From Coturnix japonica (Eukaryota; Chordata; Aves; Galliformes; Phasianidae): a DNA stretch of 64,000 nt. The stretch spans positions 841,524 to 905,523 of the forward strand of contig NC_029542.1 in NCBI RefSeq assembly GCF_001577835.2. The letters run 5' to 3'. The translations under genes and the position numbers were made by a program. Shown piece by piece: positions 22,300 to 37,200 of this stretch. A model generated the notes under the pieces. That model was not told the origin of the DNA and ran no database searches. It saw only the letters and a list, made by a program, of their open reading frames with translations. Position 1 is the first letter of the stretch, and the number at the start of each line of letters is the position of its first letter.

Positions 22300-25200
22300 A
22301 TGGGCAACGCGGCCGGGGGCATGGAGGGGGCTGCGGCCCGAGAGAACCGAGACCCCCGAGCTCCGGGCCCCGCCGCTGTCGCCGCCTCCACCGCCGCCAC
22401 CCCGCCGCGGCCGCCGCCGCCCGCCCGGCAGCCCATGCCCGCCGCGGACGAGCTGGAGGAGCGCTTCAGCCGCGTCCTGGTGAGTCCTGGAGGAGCCGCA
22501 GTCCTGCACGGGCTTTTCTCTGTGATTTTTTTTTCCTCCCCCTCCATCCCTCCTTTCCCATCCCCGCGGCGTGGGCCGGCTCCTCCCGTTGCTCACGGGG
22601 ACCGCCAGCGGGATGCCCCGAGCTCCGCGCTGCCCGCTCGGGTGACGCTGTCCTCGGCCCCGGGGATGCTCCGCAGCCGCGGGGATGGGGCTGAGGAGCC
22701 GGCGGCAGGCCCGGAGCTGGCAGCGCGAGCAGTGCCAGCCGTGCACGCTGCAGCGAGCCGGTGCTACAGATAGCAACCTGCCTCGCTCACCTCCTCCCCT
22801 GCTCCTCTCCGGCGCATCCCGGCAGCGCTCTCCCTCTCCCCCTCCCTCTATTCCCATCTCAGCGCTGGGCTGAGGACTGGGATAAGCCCCAGCCTCGCTG
22901 GTCTGGAGCAAACCACCCGCTGTCCCGTGCCGTGGGGCGGCTGACCCGCCGCGTGCAGCCCCACAGCCCCATGGGGCGCTCGGGTGGGCAGAGAAGAAGG
23001 AGGTGAGCTGAGTGCCGGGCACCAGCAACGCTGGATTGAGCTGCTGGTCGCTTCTCTCTGTCCTTGGGAGGGAAAGGATGGCCGTGACCTTCACTGTACA
23101 GCTGTGCTGGACGCGGTCCCCGTGCCTGTGCCTTCCCCCGCACGCAGCGATGTGGCCTTTTCCTCCCTCTGCAGCTCCGGAGGGCGGAGGCGAGAGCAGC
23201 CCGACTCTCCCCGCAAAGCCCCGCACGCCGCGGAGCTGGGGCACGCTCTGAAGGTCGTGCTCCTGTGTCCCCTCACTCACCAAAAAGCTCCACGGCAAAG
23301 TCAGATCGGCAACGCACCGAGAGCAGGGAAACGTTTGCTGCTTTCACATTTGCTGCTTTAATCCCCTTATCCCCTGCAGTCATCCCGTGTGCTCACCTGG
23401 ACCGGTATAGGAGCAGCAGCCCGGCTCCGGCTGCAGGCACGGCTCCGGCGGCTGCTGTTACACAACGAGAGCCGGAGCAGCACCGGTGCTGTGACCTGAG
23501 ATGCTCCACAGTGTGTGTGTGGCCTCGTGGCAGGCAGGACCCGCCGGCCCAGCACAGATTATTTACAGGCTTTTCCGCCGTGCAGCAATTACAGGAGGAT
23601 TACTGGGGACAGGCATCGCAGCTGAAGTGTCTGCTCTGCCTGCAGACACGGGCTGTGAGTCCTCTGCATCTATTTTGACTTGCTGTCACTGCAGAGGGGT
23701 CACAGCAGAGGGCTGTGCAACACAGGGCCCGGGTGGTGCTCCTGGGACTCCCAGTATGGGGCTTTGCAGTAACTTGCTGTGTGCTCACAGCGCCGTGTGT
23801 TGCTTTGGGTGCAGGCTGCAGGATGAGGTTCAGGTTGTGGCTGTGCCTGTAATGGCTCTGGGGTGACGTGTGCGGTGCTTTCAGGAAGGGGATGGGGACC
23901 TTGAGGTGCTTCTGCTGCGACTGTGAGGCCTCAGGAAACATCACTTTCCGCTGGTGAGATGGGGCCCAGGTGTGCTCCAAGGGCCAAAGCTGAGAAGTGA
24001 TCAAAAAGGGCAAAGTGGAGATCCAGATCCCTCCCAAACCTCCTGGGTCCCAAGCAGGAGCCCTGGCACGGAGCTACCGGGACGAGCAGGCAGCTTTCAG
24101 CGACATGGGAACCAGGCTTCTTGTGAAACTGGGTGTCCCAATCTCTCTTCCTCCTTTTACAGAGGCTCCCTTCCCCCTCCTTCCATCCCACTCAGGGCAG
24201 GGGGAGCAGCAGGACCCCCACAAGGGCCTTCAGCCACACCAGCTGTACTTGGAATCACCTCTAGAAACTCACGGTGTTAATGGGCTCACTTCTTTACTGC
24301 TAAGGGTGTGGGATTAGCAATAAGGCGTGAAGCAGTGTGCTGGTGATCCATCTGTGCTATTGCTGGGATGTGATCTGGGTCCATCACACAGCTTTGGGGA
24401 CAGCGGTGCCATAACAGTGGTGTTGTGAGAGCATCCTGGTGTTGCGAGAGCACATCAGTGCAAACCAGGTTTTGGGCAGGTATCCCAAACTGAGGGAGCT
24501 GAAAGTCAGCCCAGGGCTGTCGGGCCAGCAGAGGGGTCCTGGGGGTCCCAACTGCCACCATGTGCTCAGCAATGGGGAATTCTGTATTACTGCAGAAATT
24601 CTGGCTTGTTCCCAGTTAGGGCTCCGTGGCAGATGCTGTATTGGCAAAGAGATGGCAGGGCCGTTTCTGTGCCAAGCAATTTGGGACGTGCTGGTGTGGC
24701 TGTGGGGTTACGGGATATGGGGACAGGAGGAGGAAGGAGTCAGTCTCTGGCTGCTGGGCCAGGGGCGTGCAGGTGTGTGTGTGTTCAGGGCAGTGCTGTT
24801 CATCCCCCTTACATATCAAGAAGCAAACAAAGGTTCAGGGAGGGCTTAAATGAAGAGGTGAGATGAGGGTGTGGTGGAGGTGAGCCACAGCTGGGCTGCC
24901 TGAGCTTCCAGAAATAGCCATGAGGGCTCTGAGATGGGGATGGTGGAGGCCCTGCTGTGAGGTTTTGCTGCTGAGCTGTGGCAGCTCAGCTGGTCACGAG
25001 AGCTTTGCTTTGGCCCCTTTGGAGACCTGGAAGAGAGATCAGTCACATCTGAAGGGGCAGAGACCTAAAAACACTCTGAGCCCTGGAGGAGCCGGGTGAC
25101 AGATTCCCACAGAGCCCTTGTTTAGCTGCTGGTAACACCTAAAATCAGCAACGCTCTGTGAAATCAGGGCAGCCTGTAGGGTAGGGATGGGAACCGGGAG

Positions 25201-28200
25201 ACCTGAAAAACTTCACTTTGCTGTAGAATCATGGTGTGCCGCAGGGCCCTGCATGGCCAGGAGCCACTGGTGTGCGTTTACAGTTGTCCTGGGGAACCAG
25301 CAAACGTCACCCTGCAGATGTTTGCAGATGTACCGTTGGCTGGAGCGTGGTGCTGAGGTCGGTCACAGTGAACCCCAGCTGCAGCCGTGCTGTGGGCTGG
25401 GGGAAAGGAAAATGATGCCCTGCTCCATGATGGATGCATCCCCAGTCTGGTCTCTGTGCAGCACAGCAGCATGTGGGATGGTGCCATGCTGTCAGGGCTC
25501 CCATGCAGCTCTGCTGATGTCCCCAGCATCCCCATGGAGGATGATTGCCTGCACAGCCCGGTGTTGGGAAGGAAGCCTGTGTTTGTGTGTCTGGCTCAGA
25601 CTGTGGCTGAATCCAGAGGGCGTCCCGATGTGGGGATCCCCCCTCCATGCTGCTGCTGGCACTGGGCAGGCGCTCAGTGGGGAGGTGAGTGTGACTGACG
25701 AGTCTCATTTCCCCGCCGTATGCTCAGAGGAGCTTCTGCTTGTGCTTAAAATAGAGCTGGGAACAGCAGGCAGCAGGGAGGCTTTGGCCACAGCTGCACG
25801 GTAGCAGTGCCTGTCCCTTAGCAATTCTTTGCCCTTCCTTCAGGTGGGCTCTGGCCCCTGGTGGGGGGCTGCCTGCTTCCCTGCCAGCTTTTCCCTCTGG
25901 CACCTGCAAGGTTTGGGACGTGGCCATGGCCGGCTCCAGGGATCACCTCGCAGGGTGAGGTGCTCCTGGGAGCACTGCCCAGCCCTGATTGCTGTGTGCT
26001 GGGGTTTGGGAGAGCCCAGGCTGCTCCACTGGCACTGAGCCTTGGGAAGAGGCCGTAGCCTCAGCGTCACGTCAGCATAGCAAGGAGAGATGTGCTTGCT
26101 GGACGGGACAGTACTGGTGCCTGTCACTGCGGGGACACTGTAGGAAGTCTTGTGCCATAGATCAGGCATGCTCCAAGCCCTGCCTAGAGAAACATCACCT
26201 TCACAGCATCACCACAAGGGCTGGAGCATCCTGGGACTGGCACATCCCATCGGCTGCCAACACACCCTACTGCTCTCATCACTCTTCCCTGTGGCCTTGA
26301 GCTGGGGTGCTGTCCTCTCTCTGCTGCCCGGCATCTGATCCTTTATGCTGGGCCAGGGGCAGCTTCCCATCACTGTTGTGTGGTTCTGCATCTGCCGTGT
26401 GCCCAGACACTGCTGCACACATGGATCCACACGTGAGCTCCCAGCTCTCAGCCCCACATGCTGCCTCTCTCCCCTCCGCCTCGTGCAGGTCGGGAAACCA
26501 CAGAAGACGCCTCAGCAGCTCAGCCCTGATCCCTAAGCAACGGGCGTCTCGTTTCAGTCTGGGTTTGACTCGAGCTGCCCAACCAGCAACGGCAGCACTG
26601 CGCGTGTTTTGCAGAGCAAACACTTCTGTGGTGGATGCTTTTAATTTTCTCTCTGGGTGCAGAGACTGGCCCTGCTTGAAGGCTTGAAGGTGTGGAATGA
26701 AAAGGGACTGCCTGACACCCACAACCCCTCGGCCTCCCCAGCGGGGTTCCTCTGCATGGCCTCATGCTGCTGTTGTACAACCAGAAGCCCTTTTTGTAGT
26801 GGGAAATGATGTAGGTGCTGCTTTGCCTCCCCCTGTCTGGTTTCAGGCGCAGGGTAAGTCCCTGCATAACCCTGCAGCAAGTCCTTCCCCTGCTGGCTTT
26901 GGCTGTGGTGGGGGTCTCAGCCAGCCACCTCCTGCCAGGGCGCTGCTGAGGTGTCACCGCAGGCACTGGAGATGCTGGTATCCTGGTGGATGCTTGATGA
27001 CAACTGTTCAGGCTGCCAGGAGCAGGGCAGGCAGCAGTGCTGCTCAGCAGCTGTGTGTGCCCTTGTGGGCTGTGCGGCCTGCTGTGGGTGCACCCCATGG
27101 CACAGCGGGATGCGGATGGGCTTGACAATGGGTGCTGGTTGGAATGAGGGTGTCAGTCTGTGGTTGCTGGGGTATGTCCCCTTGTCCCCTCCGTCCTTGT
27201 CCTTACCATCCCTACCACCCAAGGGGAAGCACCAAATCCTGCCTTTACCACCTGCCAGCTCTTCTTGCATCACATCTCCCACTCTGCCCCACGGCCCCAA
27301 TGGCACCAGAGCCCCCAGCAGGAAGTGAGAACCAGCTTCTTTGTGCTCCTGGCTGACGCCACGGACCACAGCAGAGTGTCCTGGGTGGGAGGCCACTTCC
27401 TTCCCCTGCACCACGTGCCTTTGCGGGGAAGGCATCCACCACCCTGTTTGTAACCCAGACAGTGCCACATCCTGCCCCCAGGCCCAGCCCTGCTGTGTGA
27501 AGGGGCTGTGCCCTCATTGGGGACAGCGGGGCTTGGCAGCAGAGCCCAGGCATGGCCACCTCTGTAGGGACATCTCTGACATCCCACTCTGCCCACATCC
27601 TTGGGGCAGGGAGCCCATGCAAGGCCCTGTCCCATCAGTGAGGCTTGTTCCTGGCTTTTCGGAGCTCCACAGCTGGTAAAATCAGGCCCTGCTGGTTTAA
27701 TGTTTAGACTGTCTTGTGAGAAGCCAGGATTTGTTCTTGTTGATCTCTGCAGGTCCCTTCCAACTCAGGACATTCTATGTTCAGACTTTGGAACAGCCCA
27801 GTGCAAAGCTTATAGATGTGCTGTGGGCTTGGGGTCTGCAGGGTCCCATATATTCACATGGACAGAGCTGCCCAGCAGAAGGGCCCTGGGGGTGTCAGTC
27901 ACCCACGGCAGGTTCTGTGTAGCAACCTGGGATGTGTCACTGCCTTGCCTGTCCCAGGGCCCATCCGGCCATTGCAATGCAGCCCGGTGGCCTTGGAGTG
28001 AGGCTATTTGTGGCCTTGCAGCATAATTTTGGTATTGGTGCTGTGGACAGGTGGGAGGGAGCAGCTGGCTCCAGGCAGCCCAGCCAAAAGCAGCCAAACA
28101 CCAGCTCTATGTGGTGGCCTGGGGCTCCAGGCAGCCCAGTGACCATGGCTTCAGCCTCTGTGCAGGCTCCTTCCTGCCCCCATCACTCTGGTTTGGTTTG

Positions 28201-31200
28201 TTGCAAAAGCAGCCTGACAGGTCGTTGGTGGGAGGTGGGCGCTGAGGTTTCCGCTCCTGCCTGGCGTGTTGGCACTTCTCTTTCGTGGGCTCCTCTGTGG
28301 CTGCCTGCATCCCTCCCTGCTGCGCTCAGATCCTGGCCAAACCATTGTGGGATTCCCCAGGGATGTGGGTGTCCCAAGGGCTGCGCCCACTGGTCACTGC
28401 ACCTCACATCCCTGTGCTGGGGAACCCCAGAACTGAAGGTTAAGGTGACTCAACAGGGTTGGATCCGTGCACTGTCTCCATGTGCTGTTTCACCATCTTG
28501 CCAGGCCGTGGCTTTTCCAGGTTCTGCTCCTGCTTTTCTTGGGGCTGAATCTCCAAGAAATTGCTCTTTGGGGAAATGAAATGTCAAACCTTTTAATCTC
28601 AGGGTATGTGTGCCATGCCGGAGGTGCAGTGGGGGTTCCCCCAAGGCTCTGCAGGTCACCCCATGGTATCTGCACCCCCCTAGGATGCGCTGGCACTCTG
28701 CACCTCGCTGTCCTGCAGGCAGGAGCTGAGCCTGGGGTGTCCCAGGGCCCCCGGACGTGGTGAGGAGCAGTTTTGGTGGCTGCCTCTTGCCATTTGAGGA
28801 GCGGAAGCCACGTCACGTCCTGCTCAAGAGGCCGCGGTGGTGGAGAGGCTGATGGGTGGGGAGGCGGCGCAGCCGGGTTGTGCAATGCTGGCACGAAGGG
28901 ACGTGGTGACATGCAGCACCCTGCCCTCAGATCGTGTCCACAAATAAACACTGATTTCACCATCTGGGCCTGCTGTGTGCCTGCAGTCAGGGCTCAGGGC
29001 CATCCATCACCCTCAGGCCATGGGGGCTCAGCCACGTCCCCAGCCTGGGCCGCCATTCAAGGTGGTGGTTTGCTGGACTGGGATCCAGGTTGCCAGTTTT
29101 GCTGCCCTTGTGACATGGAGAGCTGACTCCAGTTTTCCCCTCGACATCCCCTGCCCCCAGCTCCTGTGCCCTCTGCTGTGGGGATCCCAGACACCCTTGG
29201 ACAAGGACAATGCTGATGGGTCTGTGATGCCTGATGGTGACACAGTCACATCCTGGGGACAGCAATGTCCCCATGGTCCCACTGGCAAACAGAGACGGTG
29301 CTGAGTGAAAGGGGAGCACCACATGCCCAGAGAGGACTCTGGGGACAGCCGTGCCCCTGACACTTGTCTCCCCACAGAGCTCCATGAACCTGCCTCCAGA
29401 CAAGATGAAGCTGCTCAGCCAGTATGACAATGAGAAGAAGTGGGAGCTCATCTGCGACCAGGTGAGGTCTGAGTGCTGCGTGGCACCTTGCTGGCCCTGC
29501 TCCTGGCTCTGTCCCCAAATGCCACTCACAGTTGGTGGCTGCTGGTACATGAGACTGGAGCGGTGGATCCGAGTGCTGGCATCCATCTCCATTAGTGAGA
29601 CAGCAGCTGATTAACCTGATTAAACATTTATAGGCGGCCATCTGCAGTACAGGGGGTGGGTGGCTGCTGTGCTTCTGGGCAGCGCTGGGAGCTGGGACAT
29701 TTCCCCATGCTGCTTGCGGATGTCCTGGCTTCAGCCTCTCTGTGTGGTTTGTAGGAGCGTTTCCAGGTGAAAAACCCGCCGTCTGCCTACATCCAGAAGC
29801 TGAAGAGCTACTTGGACACAGGCGGTGTGAGCAGGAAGGTGAGGGCTGCCTTGCACCCTGTGAGTCTGCCCTTGTTCCCCTGTGCTGGTCCCCAGCCTAG
29901 TGACCATTCGGCTGTCCCTATTCCTCCAGTTCAAGCGGCGAGTGCAGGAGTCAACACAGGTGCTCCGGGAGCTGGAGATTTCCTTGAGGACCAACTACAT
30001 CGGGTAAGGAGGGGTCCTTGTCAATGGGGCAGAGGCTCAAATGCTGGTGGCTTCTGGCTGTGGGGGTGACTGTGATGTGGAGGCACAGGTGGAGGCTGGT
30101 GGTCTCATCCTGCCTGTCTGGGAGGACTCTGATGAGAGGATGGAGGTGCTGAGGCAGCAACCAGCTGTGCCCTGACTGCTCCAGAACCCAGTTTCCATCT
30201 TGGCTGTGCCAGTTTGTTGCCACCCATGGGTCCCAAGTAGGACCCTGCCCCCCACACTGGGTGCCCTGGTTCCTTGTGGCATGAGGGTTGCCTGTGTTTT
30301 TATCTGGGCATGGTGACCCGCTGCCCAAGGCTGGGCTGTTCCATAGGGTGGTGGCAGAGCCTGTGGGCTGTGTCCCTTGCAGGTCAGGCACTGGGGTTTT
30401 GTGTGGCACCCACCTGTGTTGGAGAGATGGCACATGGTGGTGCCATGTCCCCTGCATGTCCTAACCTTATGGCTGGGGACACCCAGGGTGTACCTGGGTG
30501 CTTTCCCCACCACAGTGAGGGTCTGCTGGGGATGTGGAAGGGGAGGTGGGAGGAAGAGAAGAGTTGGCAAACCCCACTAACCCCTCTTCTCTGCAGCTGG
30601 GTCCAGGAGTTTCTCAACGAGGAGAACAAGGGGCTGGATGTGCTGCTGGAGTACCTTGCCTTTGCCCAGTGCTCTGTTGCGTATGTACCCACTGCCGCTG
30701 GCATTCCGGGTCCCCTTTTCCCCTGATCCCCTGCCCTGACGCTCTGTCACTGGGCTGGGGTCGGCCTCCTGCTGGGCTCAGAGGGGCTGGGTGAGCTGGG
30801 GGGGGGGCTCAGAACAGCCCACATTCACCACCTTGGATGTTCCCATGTGTCTTCTGGCACTGAGGTTTCTCCTTGCCCATCTGTCCCTGTCCCCACATGG
30901 GCCACCAGGTATGACATGGAGAGCACTGAGAATGGCAGCCCGGGCTCTGAAAAGGGTAAACCCCTGGAGCGGTCGGTTGAGGACCTGAGCAAAAGCAACT
31001 CCTCATCTCCCACACACGGCATCTCCAAAGTGCGGCACCTCACTGTCAGGTAACCTGCAGCACCCCAGTGCCAGACCCCACTGCCTCGCTGCCCCCTGGC
31101 CCCGCCATGCTGCGCTGTGCCAGCTCAGAGAGGGGCTCGGCAGGGAGATGCAGTCCTGGTCCTAAAAATGGATTCCCATCAAAGTGTGGGGGACTGGGGA

Positions 31201-34200
31201 GGGACAAAGCCACATGTGCTCCCAGCAGTGGATAAACTCTGCTGGGATCCAGGGCAGAAGCAGAGTTGGATCTATTCTCAGCGCTGCTCCCTGCTGCAGG
31301 ATGCCCTGGCCAAAAGGAGTAGGGTGATCTGTGAATGAGTAAAATCAGAGTTGCTTGAGATTCAGGGGAATAAATCCCCAACCCACTGCTTCATTGGACA
31401 TGGGAGGGTTTAAAAACAGCGACAGTTCAAATGTGACCAGGCCTGCACCCCTGAGCAAGACCCGCTGGCTGGCAGCTCTTGCTTGCTAACCCTGCAGCCC
31501 TCTTCTAACCCCACTCTTCTCTTGCACGCTGCCGGGGGATGTGCTCACGGTAGGTGACGGGGCCGGGGTGCTGGTGTGGCAGATGCCCCAGTGGGGCCGT
31601 GCAGATCCCCCTGACTCGCTGCTGGCTCTGGCGTGGGGACAGTCCCTGCAGTTGTCCCCAATAGTCAGGGTGGTCTGAGGGGACGCCCAGCTGTGGCCAT
31701 CCTGGGAAGGGAGACAGCTGCCATAGCGTGTCTGGGGGCTCCCTCAGGACTGCAGGGCCTCTCACCACCTGCCAGCACCTCCGGAGGAGCCGGTGTGTCC
31801 CCAGCCCCAGGGACAGGTCAGGAGTGATGGCTCGGATGTGGCACCCGCGGGGTCCCAGCCCTTTGTCACCCACCCACCATGCCTCAGCCTGGTCACAGGC
31901 TTAGAAGGGCAGCACTTTGGTGCTCGATGCCAGCTCCTGTGAGTGGCAGCAGCCGCCCTGCTTGCCTCCCATCTGTGTTCCCCTGGCCCCCAGCTCTGTG
32001 CCCCAGCCATCCCGCGGGCTGCGCGGGAGCCCTGTTTCTCCCTCCTGTCCTGCAGGCTCTAACGTGCCTCCAGCTGCTGCCTCTCGAACCAGCACATCCA
32101 CACCCTCCTCCACCACGTCCACCCCAGCGTCCCCTGCAGCGCCCCGGGCAGTGATGGGGACAGTTGCCCCAGGTCACCTGGCAGCTCCTATTCGCCCCGG
32201 TGAGCCTCCGAGACTGCCCATGCACGAGGGGCCCCTAGCTTTCCAGCCACCTCGGCCCCACCACAGACCCCCCCCCAGTGCCAAGAGTCCCTTGGGCTTG
32301 CAGATGGGGATGGTCACTGAGCCAGTCATGGGGGCTCCCCCCTTTTGGGATGCAGCTGGCTTGGTCTCTGGGTTTCTGCTGCTGGCTGGTGAGCCCAGGG
32401 CCACCGAGGCCACTGCCTGACCCCTTTGCCCATCTGCCCCCGCGCTGCCCCTGCCCTGCTTGCGCTGCACCCCACAGGTGCCCCCAGGTGTCCCCTGCTC
32501 AGCTGCCTTCTTGCCCGGCAGGCTCAACCCCTCACACAGCAGGAAGGCACTGAGGAATTCCCGCATTGTCAACCAGAAGGATGATGTCCATGTCTGCATC
32601 ATGTGTCTCCGTGCCATCATGAACTACCAGGTGGGCACCGGCAGCATCCTCAGGGATCCCTGAGGGATCCCCAAAAGCTTCCAGCCCTGTGCTGCCCTCT
32701 TCAGGGCATTGGGGTGGAGTGACGAGGAGGAGTACATATCCACTGTCCCCAAGCTCTAATGGCATAGGGATACCCAGCCTTTGCACTCAGGTGTTCTCAC
32801 TCAGCCACCTGTATGGTGGGACCATGGCAGAGACGCGTCACAGGATCCCAGGGTGTCCTTGGGGTGGGCCAGTGGATGTCTGACCTCATTCATGATCCTT
32901 TTCCCCCCAGTCTGGCTTCAGCCTGGTGATGAACCACCCAGCCTGTGTCAATGAGATCACCCTGAGCCTCAACAACAGGAATGCCAGGTAGGATCTGTCC
33001 CCTGCCCCCTTGTCCCCTGATGCGCCCCACAGCCCTGGTTCATCCCTGTGTCCCCACAGGACGAAGGCACTCGTGCTGGAGCTGCTGGCCGCTGTCTGCC
33101 TGGTCCGAGGTGGCCACGACATCATCCTTGCTGCCTTCGACAACTTCAAGGAGGTGAGTCTCCAGCAGGGATACAGTGTCCCTGTGATGACACCTGTGCT
33201 TGTGCCTCAGTTTCCTTTTGTGCAGCAGAGTCCTGCCCCATTGGAGCACCTTTGATCCTAAAAGTTCCCATCTCCTAACTCATTTGAGGCCACTTGGACT
33301 GTTGGGATCAATGTCCCCATGCCAGCAGTTGTCTCCAGGGCCACGTCCCAGCTGGACCATGGCACTGAGCAGCACCCAGCAGGGCTGGGCTGGCCTTGCC
33401 AGTCGGCACCTGCTGCCCCGACACCCCCAGCATTGCCCACTCCGGCCCTGCCTTTCCCAGCGCTCAGCCCCTGCTCCCACCCCAGGTCTGTGGTGAGAAG
33501 AACCGCTTTGAGAAACTGATGGAGTATTTCCGAAATGAGGACAGCAACATCGACTTCATGGTGAGTGGCTCACAAGGCAGGGGACCCGCAGCCTGGGGAC
33601 CCGCAGCCTCCTGCTTTGGGGGAAGCTCCTGTGGGCCCTCCAGGCCTCTTGGCTGTGTCTCCAGCTGTGGGGCTGTCCCCAGTGTGTTGTGTCCCTCCCT
33701 GGGGTCCCAAGGGCTGTCAGATGGCTGTGCTGTCCCCAGGGCATCATGTTTTCTATCCAGCATGCCATTCTGTGCATGAGGGCCGCTGAGCCACCATAGT
33801 ATCCCCAGACCATTGTGTCCCCAAGGGCTGCTGAGCAGCTGGCTGTTTCCCAGCCCTCCAGAGCAGTGAAGCCACCACGCAGTCCGCAGGGCCACCGTGC
33901 TGTGCCCAGGGCTGTGCTGAGCCTGCTCCCATCCCGCAGGTCGCCTGCATGCAGTTCATCAACATCGTGGTGCACTCGGTGGAGGACATGAACTTCCGGG
34001 TCCACCTGCAGTACGAATTTACAAAGCTGGGCCTGGATGAGTATTTGGATGTGGGTTGGGGCTTCCCCAGGCACCCCCGTGGTCCTGGCGGAGGGATGGG
34101 GGTGTCTGGACGCTGTGGTTGTCACCAGTCGTGACGGTGCCTCTGTCTGTCCCACGGCAGAGCCTGCGTCTCACCGAGAGCGACAAGCTGCAGGTACAGA

Positions 34201-37200
34201 TCCAAGCCTACCTGGACAACGTCTTCGATGTGGGGGCCATGCTGGAGGACTCAGAGACCAAAACGGCCGTGCTGGAGCACATGGAGGAGCTGGAGGAGCA
34301 CATCAGCCAGGTGGGATGTGGGCGCGGGGGCCGGAGCTGCTGACGCAAACCCCACTCGGGGCGGGTGGCGGCCGCGGCTGAGTGACGGTGCCTCATCCTC
34401 ATCCCACACAGCTGACAGAGAAGCTGCAGGATGCGGAGAACGACTCCATGGCCAAGATAGCGGAGCTGGAGAAGCAGCTGAGCCAGGCGCGGCGGGAGCT
34501 GGAGGCGCTGCGGGTGAGCGCCCCTGGGTGCTGCAATGCTGCCGTGAACAAGGAGCCTCATTTGGGGTGCGAGGGGGATGTGGGTGACACGCTGGGTTTT
34601 GTCTCCGCTGCAGGAGCAGCTCAGCCCGCCGCAGCCGCCCAGCCCACCGGCCCCACAGCCGCAGGAGTGCTACCGGCTGGCACTGGAGCGGCGGCTGGCA
34701 GAGCTGGAGGAGAAGGGGTTAGTGCAGATCCTGCGTGGGCCCGATGGAGACGTCGCCATCGAAATTGTCCCTGTCGTCATAGAAACTACAGCAGCCCCCG
34801 TGGTTACCGGAGAGGCCACTGCCACCAGCACAGGTACCGCGGGTGCAGGGAAATGGAGGCCGCCTGCCGTGTCCCCAGTGTCCCCTTCGTGTTTGGGACA
34901 GGTGGCACAGAGGAGGGGTGGTGGTGTGTTTGGGGCACAGCAAAGGCGTGGGGATGTGCCCAGGGGTCACCCGATGGCAGTGGGATCTTGGCAGTGGCCC
35001 CGTGTCCTGCTGCGGTGTTGACTCATCCTCTTCTTTTTGTTTGTAGATACTCCAGCTCCAGCTCCTGCCCCAGCACCCGCTGCTCCACCCCCACCCCCAC
35101 CTCCACCCCCCACCACTGCCTGGGGCTGAGCCTGGACCCCCCATACCCCCGCCCCCACTGCCTACAGACATCACCACCCCCCAGCCCTCCACTGCCAGGT
35201 GCCCAGGTACCCCCCACCACCCCCGCCGCTCCCTGGGGGCCCAGAGGGCTCTGTGCCACCCCCACCCCCACCCCCACCGCTCGGTGGGCCGCCGCACGCT
35301 GGGCCAGGCGCTCCCCCCACTGCCAACGGTTCAGGTAAGTTGGGTCTGGGGATGTTTCTGTGAGTATGCTGGGTTGGGGCTTGGCCCCCCAGTGACACTG
35401 CCCTGCTCTCACCCTGCAGTGAAGGTGAAGAAGCCGATCCAGACCAAGTTCCGCATGCCTGTCTTCAACTGGGTTGCACTGAAGCCCAGCCAGATCGACG
35501 GCACCGTCTTCACCGAGCTCAACGATGAGAAAGTGCTGCAGGTGAGGCCACGTGGGCAGGGGGCGTTGAGAGCAGGGGCTCAGTGTGGCTGCCACCCGAG
35601 TCCTCGCTGCAGCCGCACTGAGTTACCCGCCTTCGTCACCTGTGCACCCGCATTGCGGCCGTGCTGGCTTTGATCCCTTGCCCACGTGGCACCCATCTGT
35701 GTCACTGCCTCACGGGGCTGCAGCCTCCAGGGAGATGGAGGTCAGCATGACAGAGGGAAGGAGCACGGGATCTGCCCTGTCGTCTTCCTGTCACCCCCTC
35801 CCTGTCTCCTCACTCCATTTTCATCCTCTCATTCTGCCTACATCTTCATCCTCATCTTCATCCTCTGCCTTCTTCCCACTCCCCTCACTTTGTCCCCTTA
35901 CTCCCTCATTATTCCATCCTTGTCCTCTTGTCCTATCCCTGTCCTATCCCCATCCCCTCTCCTCCTCATCCCCTCCCTCCATCCTCATCCTCTTCCCCAT
36001 CCCACTTATCCTGTCACAGTCTTCTGGCCGCAGCCCCATCCCCTGTGCCCCACCGCAGCCCCCAGCAATGCCCTCAGCCTCGTGTCCCCACAGGAGCTGG
36101 ACATGAGTGACTTTGAGGAACAGTTCAAGACCAAAGCTCAGGGCCCCGGCCTCGACATCAGCGCCCTAAAGGTGAAAGCCACACAGAAAGCCCCCAGCAA
36201 GGTCACGCTCATGGAGTCCAACAGGGCCAAGAACCTGGCCATCACGCTCCGCAAGGGCGGCCGCAGCATCCAGGACATCTGCACGGCCATTGAGACGTGA
36301 GTGTCCCCTCCTCGGTGCAATGGGGTGGTGTGGGGTGGGCTGCGCTGTGGGGTGGTGGGGATGGCAGTGCCCGCTGTGCTGCAGGTACGACCAGCAGGCG
36401 CTGAGCCTCGACTTCCTGGAGCTGCTGCTGCGCTTCCTGCCCACGGAGTACGAGCGGACCCTCATCGGGAAGTTCGAGCGGGAGCAGCAGCCCCTGGAGG
36501 AGCTCTCGGAGGAGGATCAGTTCATGATCCGCTTCAGCAAGATCCCGCGCCTGGCCGAGCGCATGAACGTCATGATCTTCCTGGGCAACTTCAGCGACAC
36601 GGCCCAGCTGCTCATGCCGGTGTGTGGGGCTGTGTGGGGCAGTGCTGGGGGGCTGCAGGGAGGCGGCATCCTGCAGTGAGATTCATGTGCTTCCCCTCCA
36701 CCCACAGCAACTCAATGCCATCATCGCAGCCTCTATGTCCCTCAAGTCCTCCAGCAAACTGCGCAACATCCTCGAGGTGAGGGGCAGCCCCATGGGGGGC
36801 ACTGGGGCCATGGGGGGGCTGCTGGGGTGTGATGCTGACCTGCCTGGGGTGTCTCCTCAGATCGTCCTGGCCTTTGGGAACTACATGAACAGCAGCAAAC
36901 GTGGGGCTGCCTACGGCTTCCGCCTGCAGAGCCTTGATGCGGTACATTGGGTTTGGGTCCAGTGTGTGCAGGCAGTGTCACTGTATGGGGACACACCATG
37001 GGAGCAGAGGGATGCAGTGATTTGCTGTGGGTGGGGAGGATGTGGGAGGCAGCTGTGGGGTGGAGGGGTGTGGGGAGCAGCTGTAGGGGTAAAGGGCCTG
37101 GAGAGCAGCTATAGGGATGGAGAGACAGAGCTAGCTGTGGGGACAGAGGGATACGTTGGAGCAGGTGATGGAGGGAGGTGGAGACTGGCCATGGGGGTTT

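Noticed and set aside
31050-32521. Possible extra FMNL1 exon near 32056-32160 ([18 protein letters not shown]...)
   Set aside because: It has acceptor-like sequence, but exons 6 and 7 join in phase without it and no FMNL counterpart is known to me.
34382-35338. 318-codon plus frame across FMNL1 exons and introns
   Set aside because: It reads through introns. FMNL1 exons 13 and 14 use conserved frames with proper splice sites. Only its FH1-like stretch near 35185-35217 matters, and that is discussed under FMNL1.
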